From CAWDLX01 sp046728155 (GTDB lineage Bacteria > Actinomycetota > Actinomycetes > Mycobacteriales > Micromonosporaceae): a DNA stretch of 64,000 bases. Shown here in pieces: positions 32,861-41,719 of this stretch. The DNA is taken from NCBI GenBank assembly GCA_046728155.1, contig JBKPDY010000012.1:26808-90807 (forward strand). Reading direction: 5' to 3'. The notes below the pieces were generated by a model. That model made no database searches and had not been told where the DNA came from. It was given only the letters and a program-made list of their open reading frames with translations. Numbering within the stretch: the first letter of the stretch is position 1; each line of letters starts with the position of its first letter. Both the position numbers and the translations under genes were made by a program.

Positions 32861-33424
32861 TCAGACGGGCGTCTCCGCATCCGGCCGGAACGGGCCCCCG
32901 TGCCCGGGAATCACAAGCGATGGTCGCAGCGCGAGGACCTTCTCGCGCGAGCGGGCGAGCTGGTTGCGATCGGGCGCGTACGGATCGTCGGCCGGCCCCT
33001 GCTTGGTCCACCACAGATGGGTCAGGATGATCAGGCCATCATCCGTCCACGCAAGGGTACTGATGTCCTCCGGCGAGTGTCCCGGTGTCGCGGCGAGCTG
33101 GATGGACGTGGAGAGTCGAACTCCGTCGGCGCCGCGGTCCTCCCACATGTCGCCGTGGTAGACCGCCCAGTGGTCGTGGTAGCGCGCATTGGGGAACAGC
33201 GCGGCGTTCAGGGTGTGGTCGGGGTGATGGTGACTGAAGACGACATCCGTCACCTGCTCGGGCGTGATGTCGAGCGGCACGAGCGGATCGAGGATGAGGC
33301 GGCGATCGGCCACCATGCCAGGGTCCACGACGACAACCGTGTCCGATTCGCGCAGGAGCGTCACGGTGCTCGCCACCCGATCGCCGACATAGCCGGAAGT
33401 AAGTACGTGCAGGCTGCAGGTCAT
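32861..33424 (-). CDS. MBL-fold metallo-hydrolase (MBLAC1-like)
   Basis: The metallo-beta-lactamase signature VVFSHHHPDHTLNAALFPNA (HxHxDH with the extra leading His) is followed by the metal-ligand His in AATPGHSPEDIS and the C-terminal LVIPGHGGPF. At 187 residues it is short, like MBLAC1/YcbL-type hydrolases of thioesters or nucleic-acid 3' ends. The ATG at MTCSLHV overlaps the nickel permease stop as ATGA. The longer frame runs into the permease gene. The substrate is unknown. Confidence 0.84.
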   Translation of the reverse strand: MTCSLHVLTSGYVGDRVASTVTLLRESDTVVVVDPGMVADRRLILDPLVPLDITPEQVTDVVFSHHHPDHTLNAALFPNARYHDHWAVYHGDMWEDRGADGVRLSTSIQLAATPGHSPEDISTLAWTDDGLIILTHLWWTKQGPADDPYAPDRNQLARSREKVLALRPSLVIPGHGGPFRPDAETPV

Positions 33425-34581
33425 CCCCGAGATTGTGCCACCAGCACCGGTGGTCGGTCCGGCTCCGCGGACGGGGCCAGCCGCGCCGACCACCTCTGCT
33501 CGATCCGGCCGTACCGCCAGACCGCCAGGGCCACGACCCAGGTGACGACGAAGAGACCGACGATGACGTACCCGACGTAGTTCAGGTCGAGACCACCGAT
33601 CGCGGCGAGTGGTCCGGAATCGATGCCGAGCTTGTCGGTGGCGATCGAGATGAGCTCAACAGACCCGATGATGAGTGCCACCGCGACCGAGAGTCCGGTG
33701 ATGGTGATGTTGTAGTAGATCTTGCGTACGGGCTTGGAGAAGGCCCAGCCGTACGCGAAGTTCATGAAGCAGCCGTCAATGGTGTCGAGCAGGCTCATCC
33801 CAGCCGCGAAGAGAATCGGCAGCGTCAGGATCGCGTACCACGGCAGGGCGAAGGCGGCTGCACCACCGGCGAGCACGAGTAGCGACACCTCGGTGGCCGT
33901 GTCGAAGCCGAGGCCGAAGAGCAGGCCGATCGGGTACATCTGCCACGGCTTGCGGACCGCCTTCGTGGCGCCGGCGAGGATCCGGTTCATGAAGCCGCGG
34001 TTGTTGAGGTGGTGCTCGAGGGTTTCCTCGTCGAAGCTGCCCTGCTTCATCCGACGGAAAACCTTGACGATGCCGATCAGCAAGACCAGATTGATGATCC
34101 CGATCAGGCAGAGGAAGACCCCGGAGACCGTGGTCCCGATCAGGCCGGTGGTCTGCTGCAAGGACGAGGTGTCGCTCTCGACCTCACCGGCCAGCGCCCG
34201 GACGCCGACGCCGAGCAGCAGGCAGAGCACGAAGACGACACTGGAGTGCCCCAGTGAGAACCAGAACCCGATCGAGACGGGGCGCTGCTTGTGGGCCATC
34301 AACTTCCGGGTGGTGTTGTCGATCGCCGCGATGTGGTCGGCGTCGAAGGCGTGCCGCAAGCCCAGCGTGTATGCGGTCACGCCGAGGCCGATCCCGAAGA
34401 CGCCGGCCACGCCGACGTGGTATGCCCGTGGCACGACGACGAGGATCAGGACGCCCCATCCGACGATGTGCAGGAGCCCGATGAAGCTCGCCATGCCGGC
34501 GATGCTGGCCTTACCGCGCGGCCCGAGCACTTCCCGGATCGGGGCGTACGCGGCCGAGGGTGCCAGGGTGCCGGATGCCAT
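33421..34581 (-). CDS. NiCoT-family nickel/cobalt permease
   Basis: The NiCoT hallmark LGLRHAFDADHIAAIDNTTR is in helix 2, with a second signature FSLGHSSVVF and a third LFGLGFDTATEVSLL. Eight helices are predicted. It carries Ni2+ or Co2+ into the cell with high affinity. The ATG reading MASGTLAP follows GGCGGAGG; a longer start would cross an upstream inverted repeat. It is the first gene of a likely trio with the MBL hydrolase and the DUF4180 gene. No urease or hydrogenase is in the window. Confidence 0.92.
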   Translation of the reverse strand: MASGTLAPSAAYAPIREVLGPRGKASIAGMASFIGLLHIVGWGVLILVVVPRAYHVGVAGVFGIGLGVTAYTLGLRHAFDADHIAAIDNTTRKLMAHKQRPVSIGFWFSLGHSSVVFVLCLLLGVGVRALAGEVESDTSSLQQTTGLIGTTVSGVFLCLIGIINLVLLIGIVKVFRRMKQGSFDEETLEHHLNNRGFMNRILAGATKAVRKPWQMYPIGLLFGLGFDTATEVSLLVLAGGAAAFALPWYAILTLPILFAAGMSLLDTIDGCFMNFAYGWAFSKPVRKIYYNITITGLSVAVALIIGSVELISIATDKLGIDSGPLAAIGGLDLNYVGYVIVGLFVVTWVVALAVWRYGRIEQRWSARLAPSAEPDRPPVLVAQSRG

Positions 34582-34607
34582 GTCGCCTCCGCCGTTTGAG
34601 ACCGAGT

Positions 34608-34634
34608 GGTTATTGCCCATAATATGCAGCAACC
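34608..34634 (-). promoter_or_regulatory. Inverted repeat upstream of the nickel/cobalt permease
   Basis: GGTTATTGC and GCAGCAACC pair at seven of nine positions across nine bases, 26 bases before the start codon. The core TTATTGCCCATAAT is AT-rich against its surroundings and could contain a -10 element. Position and symmetry suggest binding by a metal-responsive repressor; it does not closely match the Nur or NikR consensus as I remember them. Confidence 0.35.
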
Positions 34635-34844
34635 ACCCTCTGGAGGGAAGCGGATTCCCGGCGAGTGCGGGCGACGATCGCGTGCCCCGCCTGGGCCGTT
34701 ACCGCGCGATCGCGGCACCATGAGGAGCGGCGGGGCCCCGGCGACGAGGAACGGATCCGGTATTCGCATCCATCGGCAGGGCTGGATCAAGAGCCTTAGC
34801 GAACGATCGTGGACAGCGCTCCGGGCGGACTACCATCGGGGCAC

Positions 34845-37800
34845 ATGGTCGCGGTGAGCGTAGGTGCCCGCAACGATCCAGGCACCCGTTCCGGCCCGGG
34901 GGGTGACGTTCGGGCCGCCGCGGCCGTACGGCCGGTCCGCGGAGGATTTGTGTGCGCGGTCGCCGTGCTCGCTCTCGTGTACGCGCTCGTACCCTCCGCC
35001 CGGACGGCAGTGCTGGGCGCGACGGCCGTGCTCGGAGCGGCCGCTGTGGCCTACGGGACCGGAGTGTTCCGACCACCCCGCTCGGGCCCATGGATTCTCA
35101 TTAGCATCGCGCTTCTGTTGGTGGGGGCGGCCGCCGTCTACATCAGCGCGACCGGCACCCACATGCAGGTGCACCCGAGCCCTGGAGGTGTTCTCTACCT
35201 CGTCAGCTACTTGCCGCTGGCCCTTGGACTGCTGGCCCTCGGGCGACCGGTCATTGGCTCGCGCGACTGGCCCACCGCGCTCGACACCATCGCGGTAACC
35301 CTTGCCGGAGCGTTGCTCGTCTGGATCCTGCTGGTGCGACCAGCCGTCATGACGATGCACATGATGGGCACGCAGAAGATCTCCGCAACCGTTACCTGGG
35401 TCGGCTACATGGCCGTGATGGCCGCGTGCGCACGTCTGCTGATGCTGTGGCGAGGCAACGCGTCCGCGATCATCCTTTCGGTGGGCGTCGCCGCATATCT
35501 GGTCGCGGACTTCGTCTACGGACGGGCACTCATACACGTCGGGCCGATGTGGCCGATCGCCGTTGCAGCCGGCCTCATGACGCTCTACGGGCTCAGCGGC
35601 CTGGCCGCGCTACTGCCGAGCATGGCCCACATCGCCACCCGCTCGGTCGGCGATGCGAAGTACGAGATCGGCCCTGGCCAACTGGTCCTGCTGGCTATCG
35701 CGCTGCTGGTCGGGCCCAGCACGCTGCTTGTGGAAGCCACAGCGGGGCCGGTGACCACCGGAGTCGCCATCGCGCTTGTCGTCGGCGTCGTCGGTCTGCT
35801 CGTGTTGACGCGCCTGGCCCTTGGCGCACAGGCGTACCGTCGCCGGGGTGCTTCGACGGTGGCGCTGCGCAAGGCTCTGCGTTCGCTGGTGGTCGCCACC
35901 GCTGTCACCGAAGTGACCGCGTGTCTCACCAGCGCCTTGCGCGAGATGACACCGCGGGGGGCGGGTTCGCACGCCTCGGTGATCGAGCACGGGAAAGGCG
36001 GCGCGGCCGGGTCGGCGCCTGGCACCCGGACAACCCTTGTGCCGCAGGGGAGGAGGCACGGGGAACTGCTGGTACGGGTGGGAACCGAGGCGCTCCCGGT
36101 CAGCGGCTCTTACAAGATCATGTTCTCGGCACCGCTCCGGTTCCTGGTCGAGTACGCGGCGGGCCTGGAGGCGTTGGCCGAGCAGGCGGCGGCGGCGCTG
36201 GCCCGTATCGACCTGGTCGGCGCCCTGCGGGTTGAGGAGCGCGAACGCTACTTCCGGACGCTCGTCCTCACCAGTACGGACGCCACTTTGATCAGCCGGC
36301 ACGGACGGATCGACTACGCAACGCCATCGGCGCGGGCGATGTTCGGCCGCGACGTTCGCGGGGCCGTCCTCGACGACGTGATCCGGCCAGCGTCCATTGT
36401 GGTCGGCGAACCTGGACAGTTCACTGTGGACGGTGAGAAAGGGCACGAGGCGACGATCCGCCGTCCCGACGGAGTGATCCGGACGGTGCAGGTCCAGCAG
36501 CGCGACCTCACTGGGGACCCGACCGTCAACGGGGTTGTGGTCACGGTGAGAGACGTGACCGCCGAACGGGAACTGCAGCGAAGCCTCGCCTACCGCGCTT
36601 CGCATGACGCCTTGACCGGTCTCGCCAACGCCGACCAACTGCGTCAGCGCCTTCGAGTCGCCCGGGACTGCGCCGACGGGGGCCTATGCGCCGTCATCTT
36701 CGTCGACCTGGATGACTTCAAACAGGTCAACGACTCCTACGGACACGAGGTCGGCGACGGTCTCCTGGTCAACGTCGCCTATCGGATCCGGGCCCTCCTG
36801 CGGGGCGAAGATCTGGCAGCCCGTCTGGGCGGGGACGAGTTCGCGGCGCTGCTGCACGACGTACCCGACGAGGAGGCGGCCCGCCGCACCGCCCGTCGCA
36901 TCGCGGACTCGCTGGCGCGGCCGGTCACGGTGGCGGGGGTCCTCGTCGACTGTGGAGCAAGCGTCGGCCTGGCACTCGCCCGGTCGCCGGCGGAGTTCGA
37001 CTCCTTGTTACGGCGGGCCGACACCGCCCTCTACACGGCGAAGGAAGAAGGCAAGGGCCATTGGCGCGAGTACGAGGCCGGGATGATCAGCCCTATCCGG
37101 CGCCGCAACGACCTGCGGTTGGAGCTGGAGAACGCGATGCGCGATGACCGGCTCGCCCTGCATTACCAGCCCATCGTCGACCTCGCATCCGGGCGGGCGG
37201 TGGGTTTCGAGGCGCTGGTCCGGTACGAGCGGTCGGCGGGTGGCTCGATCCCTGCACAGGAGCTGATTCGGATCGCCGAGGAGAACGGGCTCATCGTGCC
37301 GCTGGGTGATTGGGTGGTACGACGAGCTGTGCACGATCTGCCCAGGCTAGGTGCGGCCGGAGGAGGAACTCGTCCGTACGTCAGCGTGAATGTCTCGCCG
37401 AACCAGCTGCGCGATACTGATTTTGCGGACTCCATCCGGGAGACGCTGCGCAGCTCCGACGTGGACCCGTCGCTGCTCGTCCTCGAGATCACCGAGCGGT
37501 TGCTCGTGGCCGAGGACGCGCAGGAGTGGGAGTTCCTGGACGAACTGCGGGAGGCCGGCGTCCGGGTGGCGATTGACGACTACGGCACCGGCTGTGCCGC
37601 GCTCAGCTATCTGCGCCGGTCCACGATCGACATCGTCAAGATCGATCAGAGCTTCGTCCAGGACCTCACCACTGAGCGCGATCAGGCGCTGCTGGAGGCG
37701 GTCGTCGCCCTGACCGTTCGGCTCGGTCTGACGCAGATCGCCGAAGGAGTGCCGGACGCCCGGGCGCGGGACCTGCTGCGCGGGATGGGCTGCCGATTCG

Positions 37801-37883
37801 GGCAGGGCTACTTCTACTCGCCGGCGCTCCCGCTCGCCGACGCGATCGCTTGGGCCGACTCTCGCCTCCTAGTGGGCGGCTGA
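34845..37883 (+). CDS. Membrane GGDEF-EAL protein (cyclic-di-GMP turnover)
   Basis: This protein of 1012 residues has about nine N-terminal hydrophobic segments, a cytoplasmic linker, a PAS-like segment (RYFRTLVLTSTDATLISRHG to VRDVTAEREL), a GGDEF domain with intact LGGDEF near residue 662 and an EAL domain with FEALVRY at 788-794 plus IDDYGTGCAALSYLRR and KIDQSFVQ. Both active-site motifs are intact, so cyclase and phosphodiesterase activity are possible. ATG at MVAVSVGARN was chosen; an upstream GTG is in frame. It is a paralogue of the large protein at 44.6-47.7 kb. Confidence 0.9.
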   Translation: MVAVSVGARNDPGTRSGPGGDVRAAAAVRPVRGGFVCAVAVLALVYALVPSARTAVLGATAVLGAAAVAYGTGVFRPPRSGPWILISIALLLVGAAAVYISATGTHMQVHPSPGGVLYLVSYLPLALGLLALGRPVIGSRDWPTALDTIAVTLAGALLVWILLVRPAVMTMHMMGTQKISATVTWVGYMAVMAACARLLMLWRGNASAIILSVGVAAYLVADFVYGRALIHVGPMWPIAVAAGLMTLYGLSGLAALLPSMAHIATRSVGDAKYEIGPGQLVLLAIALLVGPSTLLVEATAGPVTTGVAIALVVGVVGLLVLTRLALGAQAYRRRGASTVALRKALRSLVVATAVTEVTACLTSALREMTPRGAGSHASVIEHGKGGAAGSAPGTRTTLVPQGRRHGELLVRVGTEALPVSGSYKIMFSAPLRFLVEYAAGLEALAEQAAAALARIDLVGALRVEERERYFRTLVLTSTDATLISRHGRIDYATPSARAMFGRDVRGAVLDDVIRPASIVVGEPGQFTVDGEKGHEATIRRPDGVIRTVQVQQRDLTGDPTVNGVVVTVRDVTAERELQRSLAYRASHDALTGLANADQLRQRLRVARDCADGGLCAVIFVDLDDFKQVNDSYGHEVGDGLLVNVAYRIRALLRGEDLAARLGGDEFAALLHDVPDEEAARRTARRIADSLARPVTVAGVLVDCGASVGLALARSPAEFDSLLRRADTALYTAKEEGKGHWREYEAGMISPIRRRNDLRLELENAMRDDRLALHYQPIVDLASGRAVGFEALVRYERSAGGSIPAQELIRIAEENGLIVPLGDWVVRRAVHDLPRLGAAGGGTRPYVSVNVSPNQLRDTDFADSIRETLRSSDVDPSLLVLEITERLLVAEDAQEWEFLDELREAGVRVAIDDYGTGCAALSYLRRSTIDIVKIDQSFVQDLTTERDQALLEAVVALTVRLGLTQIAEGVPDARARDLLRGMGCRFGQGYFYSPALPLADAIAWADSRLLVGG

Positions 37884-37938
37884 GCCCTCCGTGCCCTTGC
37901 TGGCCCGGGCTCGTACGGGCGCCCGATAGGGTGGCGGC

Positions 37939-38406
37939 ATGTCGGAGCGGGCGGTTGCTGCGATGGAGGCGGCCGGACTGGCGTATTCCGTGGTACGCCA
38001 TCCTCCGGTGGGCAATCTCGCCGAAGCGGCCGCTGCTCGCGGGGTCGAGGTCGCGGACGTGGTGAAGACGATCGTGGTACGGCGAGGCGAGGGGGACTTC
38101 GTCTTCGTGCTCGTGCCCGGCGACCGGGTCATCGCCTGGCCGAAGCTGCGTGCCCTGCTGGGCGTCCACCGCCTGTCCCTCCCCGATGCCGAGGCGGCGA
38201 AGGCGGCCACCGGGTACGAACGCGGCACCATCACCCCGTTCGGCTCGACAACGCCGTTACCGGTCGTGGCTGACGAGCGGCTGCGTGGGCGGCGGATATC
38301 GCTCGGCGGCGGCGAAGCCGGGGTCGCTATCCTGGTCGACGGGGACGCCACCGTCGTCGCGCTCGGGGCCCGGGTGGCCGACGTGACCGATCGTGAGCTC
38401 GCTTAG
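37939..38406 (+). CDS. YbaK/ProX-type aminoacyl-tRNA deacylase
   Basis: This 155-residue protein has the YbaK/aminoacyl-tRNA editing fold: AAGLAYSVVRHPP at the N-terminus, the essential Lys in VADVVKTIVV, and the GTITPFGS loop that lines the active site. Such proteins hydrolyse mischarged Cys-tRNA(Pro) or Ala-tRNA(Pro) in trans. The length fits the single-domain subfamily. It follows the GGDEF-EAL gene after 55 bases and could be co-transcribed, though no functional link is evident. Confidence 0.86.
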   Translation: MSERAVAAMEAAGLAYSVVRHPPVGNLAEAAAARGVEVADVVKTIVVRRGEGDFVFVLVPGDRVIAWPKLRALLGVHRLSLPDAEAAKAATGYERGTITPFGSTTPLPVVADERLRGRRISLGGGEAGVAILVDGDATVVALGARVADVTDRELA

Positions 38407-38510
38407 CCCACTGTGGACAGTGATGACGGGCGGGGTCGGTGCGCTCGGTGATTCGGCCGGGCCGGGCGATTCGGCGGGCGGGAAGACCGAAATCGCGCCA
38501 CAGTTGGGTG

Positions 38511-39314
38511 ATGGACCCGTTCGACGCGCAACCGATCGCCGTCTCCGACCCCGAGGCGGATGGATTACCGGAGGTGGCGGATCCGGACTCGCATGCAGAC
38601 GAGGCGCTCGACGATGTGCGGGATGCTGATGGACGCTCGCCGGCGCCGTTGCCGCCCGACCGCGAAGACGGTCCCATCGGCTTGGACGAGTACGGGATCA
38701 GTTCGCGCGAGCGCGACCTCCGCGAATCCCTGAACCGCCGGCTGCGCCGGGAGCGGCCCGACGCCGCCGCCGACTCGGTCGTCGGCGAGGCGCGCAGGCT
38801 TGACGATGAAACGCCCGACGCGCAGGCCGCTCGCCGGGCTGACGAGGACGCCGAACTACTCGACGAGCCGGGTCCGATCGACGCGCGTCTCGACTCTCAT
38901 GTCTCGATGTATGACCGATCGGTCCCCGGGATCCCGTCGCTCGGGACGGTCGGCCGGCTGATCTGGCCGGATGGGCGGGGCCTGCGCAACTATGACCCGG
39001 ATCTGGGTGCATGTGACGCCGGAACCGCCGGCGGGGGTTTCACAGCGGAGGAGGCAGCGATGCACGAGGTACCCGAGAGCGACGTCAGTCGGGCGGACGA
39101 GGAAGGCGACGCCGAACTGGTGGGTGTGGCCGACTTCGGCAGCGACATCGGCCCAGCAGGCGGCTCGGTCGTCCGCACCGGGGCTGAGCAACCATGGGAC
39201 CCAGAGGACCTGGCCGTGGCCGAGGGCCATGACCCGACGCCGGCCAATGTCGAGCACGCACGTGAGGAGCTGGAGCGACTCGGCCCGGCCGCGATCGAGA
39301 AGACCGTCCCCTGA
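38511..39314 (+). CDS. DUF5709-type acidic hypothetical protein
   Basis: A very acidic 267-residue protein. The first half contains GRSPAPLPPDREDGPIGLDEYG and RERDLRESLNRRLRRERPD, and a later part GGGFTAEEAAMHEVPE, both like DUF5709 family members, which are common and uncharacterised in actinobacteria. No membrane segment is predicted. Its length is longer than usual, with an insertion around RLIWPDGRGLRNYDPDLG. ATG at MDPFDAQP is preceded by GGGTG. Its stop lies in a short palindrome shared with the next convergent gene. Confidence 0.65.
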   Translation: MDPFDAQPIAVSDPEADGLPEVADPDSHADEALDDVRDADGRSPAPLPPDREDGPIGLDEYGISSRERDLRESLNRRLRRERPDAAADSVVGEARRLDDETPDAQAARRADEDAELLDEPGPIDARLDSHVSMYDRSVPGIPSLGTVGRLIWPDGRGLRNYDPDLGACDAGTAGGGFTAEEAAMHEVPESDVSRADEEGDAELVGVADFGSDIGPAGGSVVRTGAEQPWDPEDLAVAEGHDPTPANVEHAREELERLGPAAIEKTVP

Positions 39315-39317
39315 CGG

Positions 39318-39581
39318 TTAACCGTCGACCCGGCGCTTCATCGAGTAGGTAACGGCGTTCAACCGCTGCGGCTGGCCCACCAAACGAGCGTGCCGGTTGT
39401 ATACCTCCCACCCATCCCGGCCGACCCGGTTGAGGTGACGCAGGTCGTCGAAGCGCTCGTCGGTACCCCAACTTTGCGAGCCGCCTGGAAAGTGGAAGGT
39501 TGCGGACCAGTCGATGTTCTGGTCGGCCCCGTACGTCCCGGTCGCGCGATACTCAAATCGAGCATATTCAAAGAGAGTCAT
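39318..39581 (-). CDS. Hypothetical protein, 87 aa
   Basis: I do not recognise this short protein. It begins MTLFEYARFEYRATGTYG and contains DQNIDWSATFHFPGG and VGRDGWEVYNRH, with many aromatic residues and no signal or membrane segment. Its composition is like small beta-rich proteins of the DUF4177 kind, but the match is not firm. The start was placed at the ATG after GGACG. It sits downstream of a truncated DUF899 gene on the same strand and might come from the same transferred segment. Confidence 0.45.
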   Translation of the reverse strand: MTLFEYARFEYRATGTYGADQNIDWSATFHFPGGSQSWGTDERFDDLRHLNRVGRDGWEVYNRHARLVGQPQRLNAVTYSMKRRVDG

Positions 39582-39666
39582 ACGTCCATGATGGCGCACG
39601 GCGGCAAGGGGGTTGTGTCAACATTCGCCCGCACCCGACCGACCCGGTCCCGGTGAGTTTGTCCAG

Positions 39667-39927
39667 CTATACCCGCGCCGGCTCGGCGTGGCCGTATTCG
39701 TCGTGCCAGTTCCACCATTCGTACGGCGGGGTCTGGGGATAGCCCTCGGGCGAGTCCTCCCACTCCTCCTGCCTCCCGAGCGCGGTTATGTCGAGGTAGT
39801 TCCAGGTGCTCCCCATTGCTTCGTCGCCGCGATTGTTGATGAAGTAGGTGCGGAACACTCTATCGCCATCGCGGATGAACGCGTTGACCGGCGATTCGAC
39901 GCCGACTTCGGCGTCGACGAATGGCAT
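39667..39927 (-). pseudogene. C-terminal fragment of a DUF899 thioredoxin-like protein
   Basis: The frame encodes VNAFIRDGDRVFRTYFINNRG, TWNYLDITALGRQEEWEDSP and QTPPYEWWNWHDEYG, which match the C-terminal part of DUF899-family proteins. Complete members have roughly 150 more residues with a CPGCS-like motif, absent here: the sequence upstream of the first Met breaks into other frames. It is probably a truncated relic, although an in-frame ATG could still yield an 86-residue peptide. The adjacent sequence upstream has lower G+C, suggesting a recombination edge. Confidence 0.6.
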
Positions 39928-40151
39928 GGAACGAACGCTCCTTCTCCCTCACGAGCAGCTGTTGGCGCGCTGTCTCCCACTCCTGCACCCCGCTGATTGT
40001 GTTACAAATCATACCTTAGCCACACCAGTGGTGAACCGCATCCACCATCTGCACTTCAGCCGTGAACGTGATCTGCCCTAATAATGCCTCCGTGTCGATC
40101 GATGCGTGTTCGGACCCCACCGGCGGCTGCGGCACCGGAGACAATGGCGCC

Positions 40152-40979
40152 ATGAGTGTTCAGGATGGGTCCGAGAGTCAGCTGCCTGATCAGCGCAAGG
40201 CCGGCAGGAGTGACGAGCCGGACCCGCCGACGGGCGGTCTGACTGTTGCCGCTACCAGGAACCTTCAGGAGCGTCTGGCGCACGTCGAGCAGGTCATGTC
40301 CGAAGCCGGCCACCGGCTTGTCCGCCGCCCGCCCTGGCTGCGGCCGACCCGTGGAGAGCCTCGTTGGCCGGTCGCCACAGCCGTCCTCGTCGCGATCGCC
40401 CTGCAGTTCCTCATCCCCAGCCGGCTCGCGCTCCGCCCGGTCTTCCTGCTCCCGACGATCGAGTTCGCCCTGCTCGTGCTGCTGGTGGCGGCGAACCCAC
40501 GCCGCATCGTGCGTGACCACCCGTTGCTCCGTGCCACCAGCCTGACTCTGGTCGCGCTCGCCAGCGTGGCCAACGCGTGGTCAGCGATTCAGCTCGTCCG
40601 GGGTCTGGTCGAGGGTACCGAGGGAGAAAACGCGGGCCAGCTGCTCGTCGTCGGCGGTGGGATCTGGCTCACGAACGTGATCATCTTTGGACTCTGGTAT
40701 TGGGAGTTCGACCGGGGCGGGCCGATCGAGCGCAGCCGGGGCACGCGCTACCCCGACTTCCTGTTTCCCCAAATGCAGACCTCCGATCTCGCCCACGAAC
40801 AGTGGTCGCCGAACTTCATCGACTACCTTTACCTGTCGTTCACCAACGCGATGGCGTTCAGTCCGACGGACACGCTGCCGTTGAACCGGTGGGCGAAGAT
40901 GCTCATGCTCTCCCAGTCGCTCGTCTCCATCGTGACGGTCGCGCTCGTCATCGCCCGCGCGGTCAACATCCTCAGGTAG
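40152..40979 (+). CDS. Hypothetical membrane protein with DUF1345-like C-terminus
   Basis: A hydrophilic N-terminal 80 residues is followed by helices (VATAVLVAIALQFLIPS, FALLVLLVAANP, SLTLVALASVANAWSAIQL, GIWLTNVIIFGLWYWEF and SLVSIVTVALVIARAVNIL). The region DYLYLSFTNAMAFSPTDTLPLNRWAKMLM is a conserved block that resembles the pore-loop of two-helix channel domains, but no K+ selectivity filter is visible. Function is unknown. The chosen ATG at MSVQDGSES leaves the acidic N-terminus; longer forms are less likely because the upstream sequence is Cys-rich and not conserved-looking. Confidence 0.65.
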   Translation: MSVQDGSESQLPDQRKAGRSDEPDPPTGGLTVAATRNLQERLAHVEQVMSEAGHRLVRRPPWLRPTRGEPRWPVATAVLVAIALQFLIPSRLALRPVFLLPTIEFALLVLLVAANPRRIVRDHPLLRATSLTLVALASVANAWSAIQLVRGLVEGTEGENAGQLLVVGGGIWLTNVIIFGLWYWEFDRGGPIERSRGTRYPDFLFPQMQTSDLAHEQWSPNFIDYLYLSFTNAMAFSPTDTLPLNRWAKMLMLSQSLVSIVTVALVIARAVNILR

Positions 40980-41124
40980 CCTCGCGCGGCGCCTGCTCCG
41001 TGGCGTCGCCTCCGTCACGTGTGTGCCCTCACGCGCGCCACGGCACGACGTTAGTTGTCGCCATGTGGCCGTCGACGCACGGCCACGATTGCCGCTTGAC
41101 AACAAGGCCAGGACTACGCCAAGC

Positions 41125-41140
41125 TTAACTTTATAGTAAA
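41125..41140. promoter_or_regulatory. AT-rich palindrome before a TetR gene
   Basis: TTAACTTTATAGTAAA is symmetric at 12 of 16 positions and lies 21 bases before the start of the TetR gene. It stands out as AT-rich in a G+C-rich region and contains TATAGT, which could be a -10 element. It is a candidate operator for autoregulation of the TetR/MFS pair. Confidence 0.4.
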
Positions 41141-41161
41141 CCCTGAGAGGTTAATAACCCG

Positions 41162-41719
41162 ATGGATCGCAGGGAGCAGACGACCCGTCGCATCCTCGAT
41201 GGGGCGGCGGCCGTCTTTGCCAAGGGTGGTTACGCCGCGACCTCAATGGAGGAGATCGCCGCGAGCGCGAATGTCAGCAAGTTGCTGCTGTACCGGGACT
41301 TCAGCGGAAAGCGGGAGCTCTACCAAGCGGTCCTGGAACGCACAATAGCCAGCATCCGGGAGCGCGTGCCCGACGAGGCCAGCAACCAGGCGCTGCGCAA
41401 CCTGATCGCGGCTGCCCGGGCGGACCCGGACGGATTCACACTGCTCTTCCGTCATGCGGCTCGGGAGCCGGAGTTCGCCCACATCGCGGCCGGGTGGCAT
41501 GACATGTCGGTCCGCTTTGCCGAACAGGAGCTCATCCGGGTCGAGCCCGACCGGGTGATGCGCCGCTGGGCCGCGGAGACCGTTGTCTCCACCACGTATG
41601 TCGCGATCATCGCGTGGCTCGAACACGGTGACCCGGCCCGGGACGATGAGTTCTACCGGCGGCTGCTCAATGTCAACCGAGCCGTGGCGAAGGGACAGGC
41701 AGGAACCCGTGGACGCTAA
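41162..41719 (+). CDS. TetR/AcrR-family repressor of the adjacent MFS exporter
   Basis: The helix-turn-helix GGYAATSMEEIAASANVSKLLLYRDFSGKRELYQAVLE is typical of TetR proteins; a helical ligand domain follows. It is 185 residues. The MFS gene begins within its last codons (11-base overlap), so repressor and exporter are made from one transcript. An AT-rich palindrome at 41125-41140 is the probable operator. The ligand is probably the exporter's substrate. Confidence 0.88.
   Translation: MDRREQTTRRILDGAAAVFAKGGYAATSMEEIAASANVSKLLLYRDFSGKRELYQAVLERTIASIRERVPDEASNQALRNLIAAARADPDGFTLLFRHAAREPEFAHIAAGWHDMSVRFAEQELIRVEPDRVMRRWAAETVVSTTYVAIIAWLEHGDPARDDEFYRRLLNVNRAVAKGQAGTRGR

Noticed and set aside
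34582..34844. A cobalamin or nickel riboswitch before the NiCoT permease
   Set aside because: GCCGGGAATCCG and AACGGCCCAGGCGGGGC resemble parts of a B12 box but are in the wrong order and lack the conserved core. Only the inverted repeat is kept as a candidate site.
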